Source: Brachypodius melanocephalos (Eukaryota; Chordata; Aves; Passeriformes; Pycnonotidae). Taken from it: DNA of 64,000 nucleotides. The first letter of the stretch is position 1. Every line of letters begins with the position of its first letter. The translations under genes were made by a program, and so were the position numbers. Location: assembly GCA_013398615.1 (NCBI GenBank), contig VZSR01001479.1, forward strand, positions 15,899,147 through 15,963,146, read 5' to 3'. Shown one piece after another: positions 26,443 to 38,678 of this stretch. The notes under the pieces are model-generated. The model saw only the letters and a list, made by a program, of their open reading frames with translations, was not told the origin of the DNA and did not search any database.

Positions 26443-28416
26443 GACCTCTTGGATCATCAGAGCTTTACAGCATAGATTACAACCCAAACTACCTGTATAC
26501 ATGACAGAAAATGTGTTTTCTCCCTAATGGGCTTCAGTCTTTTCTTGGCACATCCTTTAATTAGAGGCAGAGTGCTGTACTTTGACAGTTTTTGGCCTGG
26601 TTTGGGTTTCAAAAAGTAAAATGTTACTGAAGAAATAAGATGTTAAATTTAATGCTGTACAGCCCTTAAAAGTATTCAAAATCCAGTTGTTACAAAAAAA
26701 AAGGGCAAAAGAACTTGACAAGAAATAGGCCTGAAGACTGACAGTAATGTCAGAGGCTGCTGTTTCTGAGACTGGTTTTGGTGGAGATTTGTGGAGACAC
26801 AGATCTTGAATAGCCTGAGTGATACAAGAGAAACAAGAGAGAGAGAGGCTTCAGCAAGACACACCAGATTTTGAACTGGTTTCAGACAAAAACTCAGTAC
26901 ATTCCTGTGTACTACAGGCACACACACAGAGGTCACACACTCAGAATATTGATGTCTCTGCCAATACCTGCATATACCTATAGCTACTTCTGTCATACAT
27001 GCTCTGTATAACCAACCTCCCAGTCAATACTCTACTTTCTTGCAATATCTCTTAAACAAAGAAAAAAATATCTTGGAAATCTCTTAGTCTACGTTCATTC
27101 ACACATACAGAATTTCCCATGCCTTAAACGCATTAATGCACAAGATAAGAGCACTTACTCTTTTCTGATCCTTTATTAAAATGGTTCCTCAAATTCTTGC
27201 AGTATTTTGCTTCTTTTCATAATGAAATATTGATGTGACAGGAGGTTTTAGGTCTTGAAGACAATCTGACGAGAAAAGATGCTGCCTCGGTAAGCAAATG
27301 AACATTATTTATTAAAAAAAAAAAAATGAAAGAGGTGGACCACGTCTGCTGGCTTAAGGATTGTTCCCACTTAAGACCTGTTTCCCTAAGTATCTCATGT
27401 GATGGTTCTGCAGGTCTTCCCCCATCATCTGCCTCTCTCCAGCATAATTTATGAGACACTGGCTATGGCTGAGATCTCAGGGACACATTACAGTTAACTC
27501 ATTTACTCAGAACAGTATCACAGTCTTTTGTTCAGCTTTAATAAAATACAATTATTACACTGTCTCTCCATGTGATTAATTCAGACAATGTTTACAGACA
27601 AGACATTCTGCAGATATCTGCTGGTGTTGCTGGTATTGCTGCCCAATGAATTTAACCACGTCCTTCTGCCACTTGTAATTACAGATCCGTATCTTCTCCC
27701 TTTCTCTGTCTCTCTCTCCTTTTCCCTTCTAGTTTGTCTGCATAAGCTCAAACAGATTTCAGCTGTGATTCTTAATGGGGTGGTGGTGTCTATGCTTGCA
27801 GAAAAATTGTCTCCAGCATGAGTTCAGCTGTGCTATGAGCTGAATTCAAGAAGCTTATTTGCAGTGAATAGCAATTACAGCATTATTGAGTCTATGAATG
27901 TGTGAACAATGAAACACTTTATACTAGAAGATGGCATTTCTTCTATTAAATGCAGTTTGAGTATAACCTTTTATATAGCTCTGTCTCCTGTAACACACTG
28001 AGCCTATTGATGGTGATAACTGCTCACAACAGATTATTTTCCCTGGACTCATTTGGGTAATGGCAGGGAATACAGGTAAAGAACAAACTGAGTAAAACTT
28101 CCTCTGAAAAGCTGGTCAAAACCCCTCTCTCTCTGAGAGAGATTTGATGCAACTCTTGCTTGTTGAAATTATCTGGCTGTGAGAAGTTAAACAAGAGTGT
28201 CAAATGCTGTCTTCTTGTCTTTAAATGCAACAATTTGTAACTAAAAAAAAAAGGTATTGAAAAGGATCCATGTGTTACAGTGGGCTCTGTGCTAGGTATC
28301 CTGAAATGCTCTACTTCCCTCACTTGTTCCTTCTTCCATTTCTCAATACCATGGAAGAATCCCATGCCCAGGCCTGACAAAGCTGTCTTTTTTTCAGATG
28401 AGAAGACTCAAATTAG

Positions 28417-28435
28417 AAAAAAAAAAAAAAAAAAA
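28417..28435. repeat. Poly(A) tract
   Basis: An uninterrupted A-run of about 19 bases. No AATAAA stands 10-30 bases upstream and no gene-like sequence precedes it, so I do not read it as the tail of a retrocopy. Confidence 0.9.
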
Positions 28436-29212
28436 GGCATCACATTTCGACACCAGCAAGTCCTACTACTTTAAAATATTCCATTGATGCAGAGCAAAAG
28501 AAAATAGGCCTGCCATTTCATCACAATGAGCCAGGTTTCCAATGTTCTCCAGACTCATACCCCAAAGTATGAGACTGAGAGTCCTTGTCAGTTCCTGGCT
28601 TTTAGTGCTCTTTATAGTGATGTGCAAAAAAGGGTGAATGAGCTCTGAACACATCAGGCAGAAGCCAACTACCATGAAAAAAAAAACAACATTCATGCTG
28701 CCAAGACACTTATCCTTGAACTTTTAAAATCAACTACTCAAGAAGACACTGTTGAAATTCAGGTAGTATCCTAATATAGCTTTTACAGCCTTTGGCTGAA
28801 ACTGACTGACACACAGCATATTCAAACCTGGGAAAAGGACATTTTCTCTAGTTTTAATCACCTATTTAGCTGTGCTCTTGGAAACACTGCAGACATAATG
28901 CTCATTGATGTGATTTTGACAATTGATATTTTTAATCTTTTTCTTGTCAGGGCTTTTTGCTCCTGTGTTTCAGGTTGCTTTCTTTATTTTATTTGGTCTT
29001 AGATTCCACAAGTATTTCTTTTTCTGCAGTGTGTTGTTTTGCTTTTCACACTCTGGCATTTCTTTTCTGAAATGTTATCACAATTATCTCATGGGAATTG
29101 TGGTTGAAGCATCCCATCCACCCATGCCATTCTCTAGCCTGTGCCTTCTCTTTAACAAGGATCTCCAACCATCAGCCGAGAGCTTGTCTTTCTTGTGAGG
29201 AGGAAAAGAAAG

Positions 29213-29229
29213 AAAAAAAAAAAAAAAAA
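29213..29229. repeat. Poly(A) tract in a purine-rich stretch
   Basis: An A-run of about 17 bases is preceded by GGAGGAAAAGAAAG. No polyadenylation signal lies upstream, so it is low-complexity DNA. Confidence 0.9.
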
Positions 29230-29350
29230 GGAAAAGCATAACTGTACAAAATCAAAGGAGAATTTTGTAACTAGTGAACAAAGTCAAGCTCTTCCTGCTG
29301 TCTGAATCCTATTTATCTCTAAAGGCTGAGATAATAAAAATGGTCTGTTG

Positions 29351-29427
29351 GAGAATATAACTTCAACTATTTATTTTATTGTCTCCACTTTGAAGAGAAC
29401 AGAAGGATGAAAACCAAGCAATATTTT
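29351..29427 (+). repeat. 77-bp exact dispersed repeat, copy A
   Basis: Base-by-base comparison shows 77 of 77 identity with 32434-32510, in the same orientation and 3083 bases apart. The copy begins GAGAATATAACTTCAACTAT and ends AACCAAGCAATATTTT. The identity stops abruptly on both sides, and flanking bases are unrelated. It matches no repeat family known to me. Confidence 0.97.
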
Positions 29428-30039
29428 TTTCTTTTTTTACTTCCTTAAATGTATGATATTGTGTAACTGCAATATATGAAGTTTGGAACTGTTGTGTATT
29501 TCCTCTGCTTCCCTCTATAACACACAGATGTAATTTTGCAACAGCAGGTTGGGAATAGGGGGAGCAACAAGCAACTTAAGAGGAAGAATTTGGATCAAAT
29601 GCAAATGTACCTAGAAAATATTAATTTTCATATATGGCTGTTATATTTGAATTAAAGAGAAAACCCCAGAAACTATGCCAGTAATATTCCTGCAAATCAA
29701 ATTTGCTCGAGGACTTCTTTGAAAAGCAATTACTTTCATCATTATTATTACTATTTCTTTTTGAGCAAATTGAAATTATTTTTCTAGAATGGTGCCTTGT
29801 CCTGTGGCCATCTAGAGTAAGGGATACAGACCAGCACAACCTGGAATGTGGTTTATAACCTCAATCTCCTTGCAACTCAGGGTGAGGGCAAACCTCATCC
29901 ACTGTATTTTTTGGGGGTTTTTTTTGGTTATTATTTTTGGCCATCTCAAGAAAGCAATTCCTATTCAGCCAGCAACCTACAGTCAAGCACAAGTAAACAC
30001 CATGGTTGTGGAGGTTTATTTCACGGTTAAGCTATTATT
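29428..30039. other. Non-coding unique sequence
   Basis: No gene is recognised between duplication copy A and the minisatellite. A T-rich run, TTTTTTGGGGGTTTTTTTTGG, lies at about 29909-29929. Confidence 0.5.
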
Positions 30040-30274
30040 ACTGAAAGCACAAGACAGAATGCATTGCATGTGTTAAAACACAACCCAGAGTGCATTGCAT
30101 GCATTAAAACATGTCTGAATGCATTGCATGTGTTAAAACACAAGCCAGAGTGCATTGCATACATTAAAGCACAAGTCTGAATGCATTGCATGCATTAAAG
30201 CACAAGTCTGAATGCATTGCATGTATTAAAACACAAGCCAGGCTGCACTGAATGCATTCAAACACAAGCCAATT
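30040..30274 (+). repeat. 31-bp minisatellite, about 7.5 units
   Basis: The unit is about TGCATTGCATG(Y)(R)TTAAA(R)C plus ACAAG(Y)C(Y)(R)GA(R). Full units start at 30060, 30091, 30120, 30151, 30182, 30213 and 30244, preceded by a partial unit from 30040. All are 31 bases except the second, which is 29. Units alternate between a CCAGAG ending (first, third) and a TCTGAA ending (second, fourth), and the fifth repeats the TCTGAA type. This suggests an original 60-62-bp dimer that later slipped. The last unit is the most diverged. There is no coding capacity, and it is not a CRISPR array because it has no unique spacers. Confidence 0.95.
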
Positions 30275-30337
30275 CCTCAAGCAGTGATTTGGCTGGTGCT
30301 GGTGAGAGCTGGGGGCTGCCAGCTTGGACTTCTGGTT

Positions 30338-30366
30338 TCACATTTTCAGATGAGCTGAAAATGTGA
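30338..30366. other. Perfect 12-bp hairpin with 5-base loop
   Basis: TCACATTTTCAG (30338-30349) is followed by ATGAG and then its exact reverse complement CTGAAAATGTGA (30355-30366). The 3' arm is also the start of the MIR-like segment, so the palindrome arose inside or at the edge of that relic. No poly-U follows, so it is not a Pol III terminator structure. Confidence 0.85.
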
Positions 30367-30440
30367 CCCTAGGCAGCTTTAGTTCACAGTGCCTCAGTTT
30401 CCCCAGGTATAAAATGATGATAAGAATTAGGTATTGCCAG
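30355..30440 (+). mobile_element. MIR-like CORE-SINE relic (core)
   Basis: ATGTGACCCTAGGCAG, then CAGTGCCTCAGTTTCCCCAG, then GTATAAAATGATGATAAGAA follow the MIR core order ('tgtgaccttgggcaagt ... ctgtgcctcagtttcc(c)catctgtaaaatgggg(a)ataat'). GTGCCTCAGTTTCCCC is the best-preserved stretch. The tRNA-like head and the LINE-like tail are not recognisable. Confidence 0.65.
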
Positions 30441-32433
30441 CTGAGGGACAGATTCTGACACCTTTATTCAGAGCTGGGATCGATTTCAGTCTGGGGAAAG
30501 GGTACCAGTGTCTGCCCATTAGTGTTCATAAAGCAGCCAGACTCCTGGCTGATGGATTAGATTAGATCTCAGTACTGAGATATCACCATGAAGGGTTCTT
30601 CAACGCAGTTAAAATAGATTAGATAAAGAAAGTGCTTTGAGAGGTTTGGGTAAGCGAGATGCAGAGCATCCTGATGATGGAGGGAAGAACAGTTCCAAGG
30701 ATGAATAATAAACAGGAAGAGAGGCCCTGTTGGAACAAGACAGCAAGTATTGTGTTTGTGTGGTTTTTATTCCTCTGATGTTTGAAGTGGAAAAAAAAAA
30801 GGGGGGTGGAAGACACAGTCTAGTTAAAATAAAAACATAGTATGAGTGTTTTTCTTGAAGTCAATATGATGCTAAAAAAAAATCCCCTTTTTGGAGCTAT
30901 TTAGTCTTTTTATTTAATCTTTAATTCTTAGACCATTCTGCTATTTTTTAAAATAGCTCTATGAATTTGAGAAATTTCTGTTCACATATTGTAAAAATAA
31001 GTATTTTGGCATTTTTAAAATTACTGGCATCCAACTGAACTTTTTTATAGATTTTCAGGGTTTTTTAAAAATCTTAATTGGATTAATACTTAATTTACTA
31101 TTTTATTCTTTATGGAAAAAGGGAAAAAAATCTTTTATTTGATTAAAGTTCTGTCCTTTCCTGTGCAAAGTGGGTGCCAGAGAAGATACTTGGTGTTGAA
31201 TACCTGGGGTGTTTTTCACTCAATAAAATACCAGAAAGTCCTTTGGCATCCAGATCTCTAAGGACAAATTGACAGCTGCCTAAGCATTTTGTAGCTCTGA
31301 CTTGATTTTAAGTGTCCAAGAAGCATAAATGCAAAGGTATTTGAATTTGCAGCCACTGGAGAAGGCAGTGGCCCCTCTTACCATCAACCACTGCTCAGCT
31401 GCAGGCCTCTCTTCAGTCTTCATTCATTTTCTTAAAAAATCAGTGTGAATGCTTCACCTTCAATTGATCAAAGCCTCACAAACGGCAGGCTAAGCATTTC
31501 CCACAGGGAAATGATTATGTTGTGTGGCGGGTGGGAGATTGATGGCTGTTCAAAGGCCACTAAGATCATGCAAGCCTCAATATTTTTCCAAATCCATCAA
31601 AAAATATCCCCTTGAAAGCTCTCTGCTATGCAGGGACTGATTTTTCTTGATTTCAAGGAGAGCTGAACAAAGTTTGCAGGAATTGCAAGAATGGGCAAGC
31701 GTGGAGCTGATGGATATAAACTGCTCATGATGGGATGGGCATCCAAAGACCTAATCCCATGATGACAGAGGCTTCAAAAGGAGTAGGGGCAGTAATGACA
31801 AACACGAAATAGGAGTGCAGAACAGGATGTGTCCCAGAGATCTGCAGAGTGTAACAGGTCTCTTGCTGGTGATGCTTTGGGAATTATCACAAGACTGGCA
31901 GTGAAGAAGGTCCAGGTCTTCTCAGCTGCCTGTGCCCTGGCCCAGGACCTTCAGTGAGAGGAAAACCCATCTAGCAGATGGAGCTTATGAGCCACAGACA
32001 CATATCCTAAAGAAAAATCAATTTCTGGGAGTGGAGAACAGCTCTGTCTTACCTACACACACCCTTACACCATTCTCCCCAGACTGACTGCTACCAAATG
32101 GAGCTAGGGGGGAACAAAAAGAGAGGCCATTTGAGTGATGTGTATTAGAAATGACTGCTTTGCACTGCATCTGGAGGCATGACACAAACCCTTCTTCATG
32201 TCCCAGCCACCTCCCTGAAGAAAACAGTTTTAGATCCAATTCACAAGTCCAGAAGACACGGATCAGGGTCCAGTGACTTTGTTCAAGCTATGCTCTGAAA
32301 ATCACATTGGCCGCTGGAAATAAATCTAATTTGCAAAATTTCTCCTCAGATTATCTCATTTTTCATTTTGTCCACAGGACAAAAAAACCAAAAAAACAAA
32401 CTAGTTAAAGGTTTCAATTAAATTAAAGAAGGA
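30441..32433. other. Non-coding unique sequence
   Basis: No gene is found. About 31430-31650 contains closely packed transcription-factor-like words (CAATTGATCAAAG at 31461-31473, AATATTTTTCC further on), with balanced composition and no repeat signature. It could be conserved regulatory DNA, but that is a guess. Confidence 0.5.
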
Positions 32434-32510
32434 GAGAATATAACTTCAACTATTTATTTTATTGTCTCCACTTTGAAGAGAACAGAAGGATGAAAACCAA
32501 GCAATATTTT
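32434..32510 (+). repeat. 77-bp exact dispersed repeat, copy B
   Basis: Identical over its whole length to 29351-29427. It lies in an A-rich context: AAAAAAACCAAAAAAACAAA is just upstream at about 32383-32400, and AAAAAGTC follows directly. No target-site duplication is visible around either copy. Confidence 0.97.
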
Positions 32511-35500
32511 AAAAAGTCTTTTATATTGATATTTATCAGAAATATTTAGAATATATATGTATGTTTACTTCAGAAATGTGTCTTGGCTAAAGCAAATTTC
32601 AAAAAAAAACTATACAGGAAGTTCTGCATGAAATTTATTTTTGCCCCAGTAAAAATATATTTCCAGTCTCCAATCTAAATGGCTCTTTCCATCGAATAGC
32701 AGGTTTGCAAACCCAATCCTAAAATCTATTTGGATCCTAAAAAGGGGCACCAAGAGTCTCCAGTCTGTCTGTGGCTCTGCCATTGGTCTTCATTTTCCAG
32801 AGAGGCCACTCCAAATAGTGATGGGTGCAAAACCCAACACCCTTGGACTGACAATAGATAATAAACATCCACAGTGCTCATGCTGATCCTTTGAAATGCT
32901 CCTGTTTATTTTGAACTTCATGTCTGTGATTTGCCCTGGTCTTCCACAAAATCACTTCTTTCCTCCCTAAGGTCCAGAATCTGTGTCCTAAGTCCAGGGC
33001 TTATCCTCACTCTCTACGAAGTTTTTTGTGAGAGGGAGGTGAGAAATTTTCTCAGATGTGCTGTGAAAGGGAAAATCTTATCACAAACATATGTCATCCT
33101 GCTTTCTTTGTGAAATCTCTGTCTTCAAATTTCAATCAGTACCACTGGCAGTAGATGAAAACTGGGTAAACAGACTCAAAACATCCTGTCTTGGTTTTCC
33201 TTGCCATGTAAGCGGATCAAAACCAAGCACAAGGTTAATATATAAAACCATCCACATGCTGTTGGGCTGTGTAACAACTGTAGGCAACTCGAATGAGTTT
33301 AGGCAGGCTGGGTGTTGGCCAGAATGACAAAGGATGCCTTTTAAGTGTCTAGCAATTCAATTTCATTAAGTAGCTCATTGGTATCCCGTGTTATTGTGGC
33401 TGAGTACGTGCAATGGTTCATTAGTTTTTATCAACAGCCATTATGAAATCTTTGCTCTGCTTTCATATTTGGCAGGGACATTACTGCTGACCCACGGGAG
33501 AACAAAAAGGGATCAGAGGAGCCATGGGGTGTGTGTGTGCATGTCCTGTAGGCACTGCCTGGGAGCTGAGGAGGGAAGAGGCAGGGGTGAGGATGCTGCT
33601 GGGCTGCTGGGGGTGAGCAGACTCCTCTGTTGGGTCGAGTGCCAAAAGCCAGGTGAGGGCTCTGGAGAGCTGAGGGAGAGGATGACACAGAGCTTGTTTG
33701 CTTGCTGGTCTGAGCACGTGGAAAAGTGTCACTCTCCACCTTTTTCTGTCTCCCAGCTGCCTTGTTCTGGGCCACAGGTAAGAGCTGCAGTGACACGTCT
33801 CGCTCTCTGTCCTACCAAAGCACTTTGCCGCCCTGAAAGGTTCAAGAACACTTCATATCCCGTCCTCACAAGACACCTTAGATTGATCTTGTCATGTATT
33901 TCAGAGTCCTGTTCCAGTTATTAAAAGCACAGTTCTTACTGCTTGCATTTACATGCAACTCTCAAATGAGAATGTCATGGTTTGCATTATGCACACAACA
34001 CAGAAGCTCAGCCAAACAAACATAAGAAGGTTGTTTTTTTACTTAAATCTTCCATAAAAAAGAGTGGTTTTAAGATTAACCTTTTGAAATTCCTCAGCTG
34101 AGTTATTAGTATTTTTAAACCATGAAACTTTAATCCCTCCTGTAACACAAACCAGTGCTTGTAAGTACAGATACCGTGCTACCATTGCTAACCAGAGGTG
34201 TGATTTCACCTAGGTCCTGAGGCACAAATGCTAGGAAAAGGCTGACTGATAAACCTAGAGCACCCTGGATAAACCCCTTCACACTAGATGTAAACACAAC
34301 ATAGTAGTCTGTCTCTCAGACTAAAAATTAGCTTTCCATATTTTGACATCGACCCCTTTTCTACAGACTTGCGTTGATTTATTCCAGGTATGATCTTGCA
34401 AAATTTCTTTTATAGTTATCACGAAAAACAGAAAGAAAACTCAAAACTTCGCAGATATGCTCCCCCTTGCCCCCTGTGATTAGATTCTTAATTTGCAGGA
34501 TTATTTTAAAACTCACTGAAATCAATCACACTTTTAAAAAAATTATTTTGGTTCTTACCTTTGGCTAAAAAGGCACATGTCTTTGTTGGAGCATTTTGAG
34601 AAATGTGACATGAAGCATTTCAGAGGTAGAAAGGTGGGTGATGGCAGTGTTGATAATGATAATAATAGAATAATTTGATTTTTTCCTTCAAAATTAGTAT
34701 TTAAAATAAAATTCATAAACTGAAATCGGTCTCTGCTTTGTCATTTCAGGAAGGTCAGAAAAGAGCATTCCTGAGAACCCTGCACAATCTTCACAAAACT
34801 TAAGATATTTTTTGAAACAGAAAAAAAATATTACTATATTTTACATAGAGTTGAACATCTAGATCCTAAATAATTCTACTTTATGTACTGATATGTAAAG
34901 AAAAACAAATTATTCAGCCTTTATATATGTTAGGATAAAATTCAAGTTACATGATTTGCCATGTGAATAAGGAGTAAAAGAAAAAGGAATGGCAGCATCC
35001 ACCAAAACAAAAGCAGAATAAACATGCAGCGGGAGAAAATGCAGAAGCTTGCTTGTTAAGTTACACCTGTGGTATTTATTTCTCTGAAATACTGAAGAAA
35101 ACTATAAAACATGCTGGACCCTGTAATATCTGTTAAAAATTGCCTCATTGAGAAGAGTGTTTTGGAAGTAAGTTCTGATCTGAGGCAATGCTGTGTTCAT
35201 TGCAATATGGAAGAAGCATTCTAGGGGACAATACAGGCTTTTGTCTCTAATGGAAAATCTAATTTGATGTCCATCTTTAGGTAGTGCAGCTGGGGATAAT
35301 AACACATTTCTGTCACATATTCCAAATGCTCCCTGCTCTGTGGGAGGGTAGGAGGCACAAACACAGTCACCTGACCACTGTAATGGAATATTAAAATCCT
35401 AGGGAAAACAGCTGATGATGCCTGGCTTGAAAAGTGCAGTGTGGACTCAGTTTTGTCCCCTCACACCTGCTGCTCTGCAGCTTCTGCTGACCCTCTACAG

Positions 35501-36867
35501 CTCTCTACTATTTTCTGCACCCTCTTAGTGGAACGTGAGCACTGAACACTCACAGCCCTGACTCGTTCCAAGTAGGTAGTCCTCAGAAAACTGATGACCT
35601 TCTCAACACAAAACTTGCCATAGTGCTCCACCTCTCTCCTTTTCCAGAGCTCTGCAAAGAGCTTTGTACTTTCACAGTGTTGGTAAATAATATATGAATG
35701 TATATATTTACCACTCAGGGTGTTTAACTTGATGTGTTTGTTTTATCCATAATGAGACACGGCTAATGTGTTTAAGCTCATGGCTCAGCATCTGGAATTG
35801 GTCATTAAAATGCCCACTTTTTCTGCAGTGATTTATTAAATGGCTCAAGTAAATGGCCCTGTCTAGTCCATTTTCTCCTGTATGGTAATAAAATCAAAGC
35901 ATAGAAATGTCAAAATACTTAAAGGTATACTTAAACCCAAACATAAAACAACATAAAGTTGTTGTGTGTGTATGCCTGAACATAAGCACAGAAAACTCAG
36001 TCATGTTGCTGAAAATCACCAACACATATCAAAAAATTGCCCCAAATCCCTTAAATAGCACCTTGGTGCATCATTGAGCTCATGCCTTGGTACATGTGAT
36101 GTGCTTTTCTTTGAATATTTTTTCCAGCTGTTCAGGAAAAGTCTTTTCCAATGCCCATCACCCACACATTGAAGTTCTGAAGAACCTTTAGTGACCAGCA
36201 CCAGGGCAAGTATTTCCTATCAGTGCCCAGTTTCAGCAGCTTCCTCCATTTCTCCTCCCTGCAATTTTCCAGACTTTTGTCTTATCACAATGCAGCAACT
36301 TCAGTATCCTAATACCATGCTCTTTTCCTACAGACTGTTGTCAAAATAGTTTTCTAAAAGAGAGGAAAAACAGGCAAGATAAGTATTGCAGACATACTGA
36401 ATACCAGTACCATTTTCATTTATAAAGTACATAAAAGCAGATTGCCTTAGGTAAAAAAGAAGGCAAGACTGACACAACTGTAGCAGGCTGAAATACCTGC
36501 TCACTTAGTAAAATTCAGGGTCCAAAGGATGAGTTACCAGTGCTCAAGTAACACTTATGTCCCCATCCAATATATTTGGGACCTGTAATTTTCCCTACCC
36601 ATAAATAAAATATTATACATTGTCTGGTCTTCTGGCTCAATAAGACTGCACATTTCTGCAGGCACACAAGTTTGAGGGATTTTTTTGCAACTGCTGCCAG
36701 TGATAGAATTAACACCAGAGAGCTGGTTAGCTATTGATAGCAGCAAGCAGATGAGCTTTCAGTGGCTGCTGTAGCTATAGATGTGTCATTACAGAGTGAA
36801 AAGGATTATTATGAAAAGCTTCCGCCAGCACAGCTCCAGATGAGGCCTTCCCTTATATCTGGATAAG

Positions 36868-36895
36868 AAGCAGAGTATATCTCAATACTCTGCTT
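36868..36895. other. Perfect 10-bp hairpin with 8-base loop
   Basis: AAGCAGAGTA (36868-36877) and TACTCTGCTT (36886-36895) are exact reverse complements separated by TATCTCAA. One G-T pair and one A-T pair could extend the stem. Confidence 0.85.
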
Positions 36896-38654
36896 TTACT
36901 CTGTCATTTTTCTTTCTTCTTTTTGCTCTGTCATTTCTAGTCACGCCATAGAGTCATTTCATAGTCAGTCTATGTTTCTACATAGCACAGATTTGGTCCA
37001 CTGATCAATGATAACTGCCTGAATGTTCCAAAAGCAAGGCTGACTGAATGAACACACTCAAAAACCTCTAAAAACCTAGGAGAACACCTGTGAGTTTTTA
37101 ACCTCCTCATCCTCTTCAAACAGAATTGAAGTCATGACATGACAATATCTGAATGCAGAAGTCCAGTCAAATATACATACGAGGACTAAATAGTTCTTTG
37201 TCTGTCAGAAAATGCTTTGAAAATTTTCCAGGTTTGGAAAAAGCATCCAAAATAACAGAACAAGAAAAAAACCTGATTTTTTTTTTTTCCCCTGGTGAAT
37301 TTCTCTGTTCTGAGTTTAGTGACCTGGAATGCCCAGTAGAAAAATTCATCAATTCCTAGAAGATGTTTACGCCATTTAATTATCAGGATTTATGTTTCAG
37401 CCTTTATGATGTTGGCCAAGAAAACAGTTCCTTGGCCATGGGGTTGATATCAATAATTATAGACTGTGTCAAATCTGTAAAAAAATTCCAAGACTAGGCA
37501 AAGGAACGGACTGCCTTATCATGTTCCCTGCAACTGAAGGCCTTCACTTTCTCTGGAATAGGAAGACTCCTAGTAAGGCAGAATAATATCTCACTTGCCA
37601 ACTACAGCTTATTTCTATATGTTTGATTGTGAATAAGCAAACACTTACTTTGGAGAAAGACACTGAAATTGAAGGAGTCAGTGAAGAAAAGAAGTTTAGC
37701 ACGCATTTTGGACTACTTATTTCTTGCCAGGGACACACATACCCAAAATATGAACTATACAGTTCATGGTCAGATGTGTATGCCTAAACCTACTGACATC
37801 TCCAATTTTTTCCCCTCCTAATATGCTAGAAATACACTCCAATGTAAATATTAGATTGAGGGACTGGAGACTGCTCATAGACCTTCCTGACAAGTCTCAG
37901 GTGATGCTGCTGCTGGCCCTTTCCATGTCACCAGCCTTGTCACTGACTGACAGTACCAGAGAGGTCAGGTCTGCTGTGACACTTACACAGATCAAATCAC
38001 CATCCCATGTGACTCAAAAAAGAGTCAGACTAAGCTCAGATCCCTCAAGGTATTTTGGAATCTACCTGACACTGACTTTGAAGTGAGCTGGGCGGTTGCA
38101 GTGGGAGCCAAGGTGGCCATACCACATTCCTGTACTACTTTGTCATCAGGAAATTCCACTGCACAACCCAGAGGTGTGCAGCTTGCAGCATCCCTCGCCA
38201 CCACTCCCACCTCTGCCTGCAACTCATTAAGTCTCCTGAATACATCTGGGACATCTATAAATATTTATGGTTGCAGGCTGACATGACTTTCTCAAAGTCA
38301 CAGAGGACTTGCATCATGGAGCACAAAGCTCACTTTGCTTTAACCACAGGGTCATTTCGTTGTTCAACAGGGATGCTCAGTCCCCCCTCTGCCCAGTGCA
38401 GACCCCTAGGGGTGCACACCTCTGCAGTCGCTTCTCCACAACCAGCCCTGTCCCTGCTGTGAGGGTCCCTGTCCTCACTGCTGGACTGGTACCTGCCAGC
38501 TCCTGCCCCTTAAACCCTCACTTTGTGAATGTAGTCTGAGCACAGACCCCAGCCAGGGCTGCACTTCAGGCTGCCTGGCTCAGGCAGAGAAGCAATAAAG
38601 AATTTCAAATGCCTTGAAGGCACATTGACTTTCAGAAATGGTTGATGCAGTCAT

Positions 38655-38678
38655 TTTTCATTTATTTATTTATTTCTT
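38655..38678. repeat. (TTTA)n short microsatellite
   Basis: Several consecutive TTTA units follow a short T-rich run. Confidence 0.8.

Larger units (their letters stand above)
21996..29350. other. Non-coding unique sequence
   Basis: No gene or interspersed repeat is recognised over about 7.3 kb. The minus-strand frames at 23741-24064, 24943-25338, 25516-25851 and 28024-28380 (107-131 codons) have no recognisable domain. Their amino-acid make-up looks like translated non-coding DNA. Simple-sequence tracts inside are listed separately. Confidence 0.55.

Noticed and set aside
28417..28435. Poly(A) run as the tail of a processed pseudogene
   Set aside because: No AATAAA lies at the right distance and there is no gene-like sequence upstream. 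The same holds for 29213-29229.
30040..30274. Regular repeats that might suggest a CRISPR array
   Set aside because: The units are directly tandem with no unique spacers, and the window is vertebrate DNA. It is a minisatellite.
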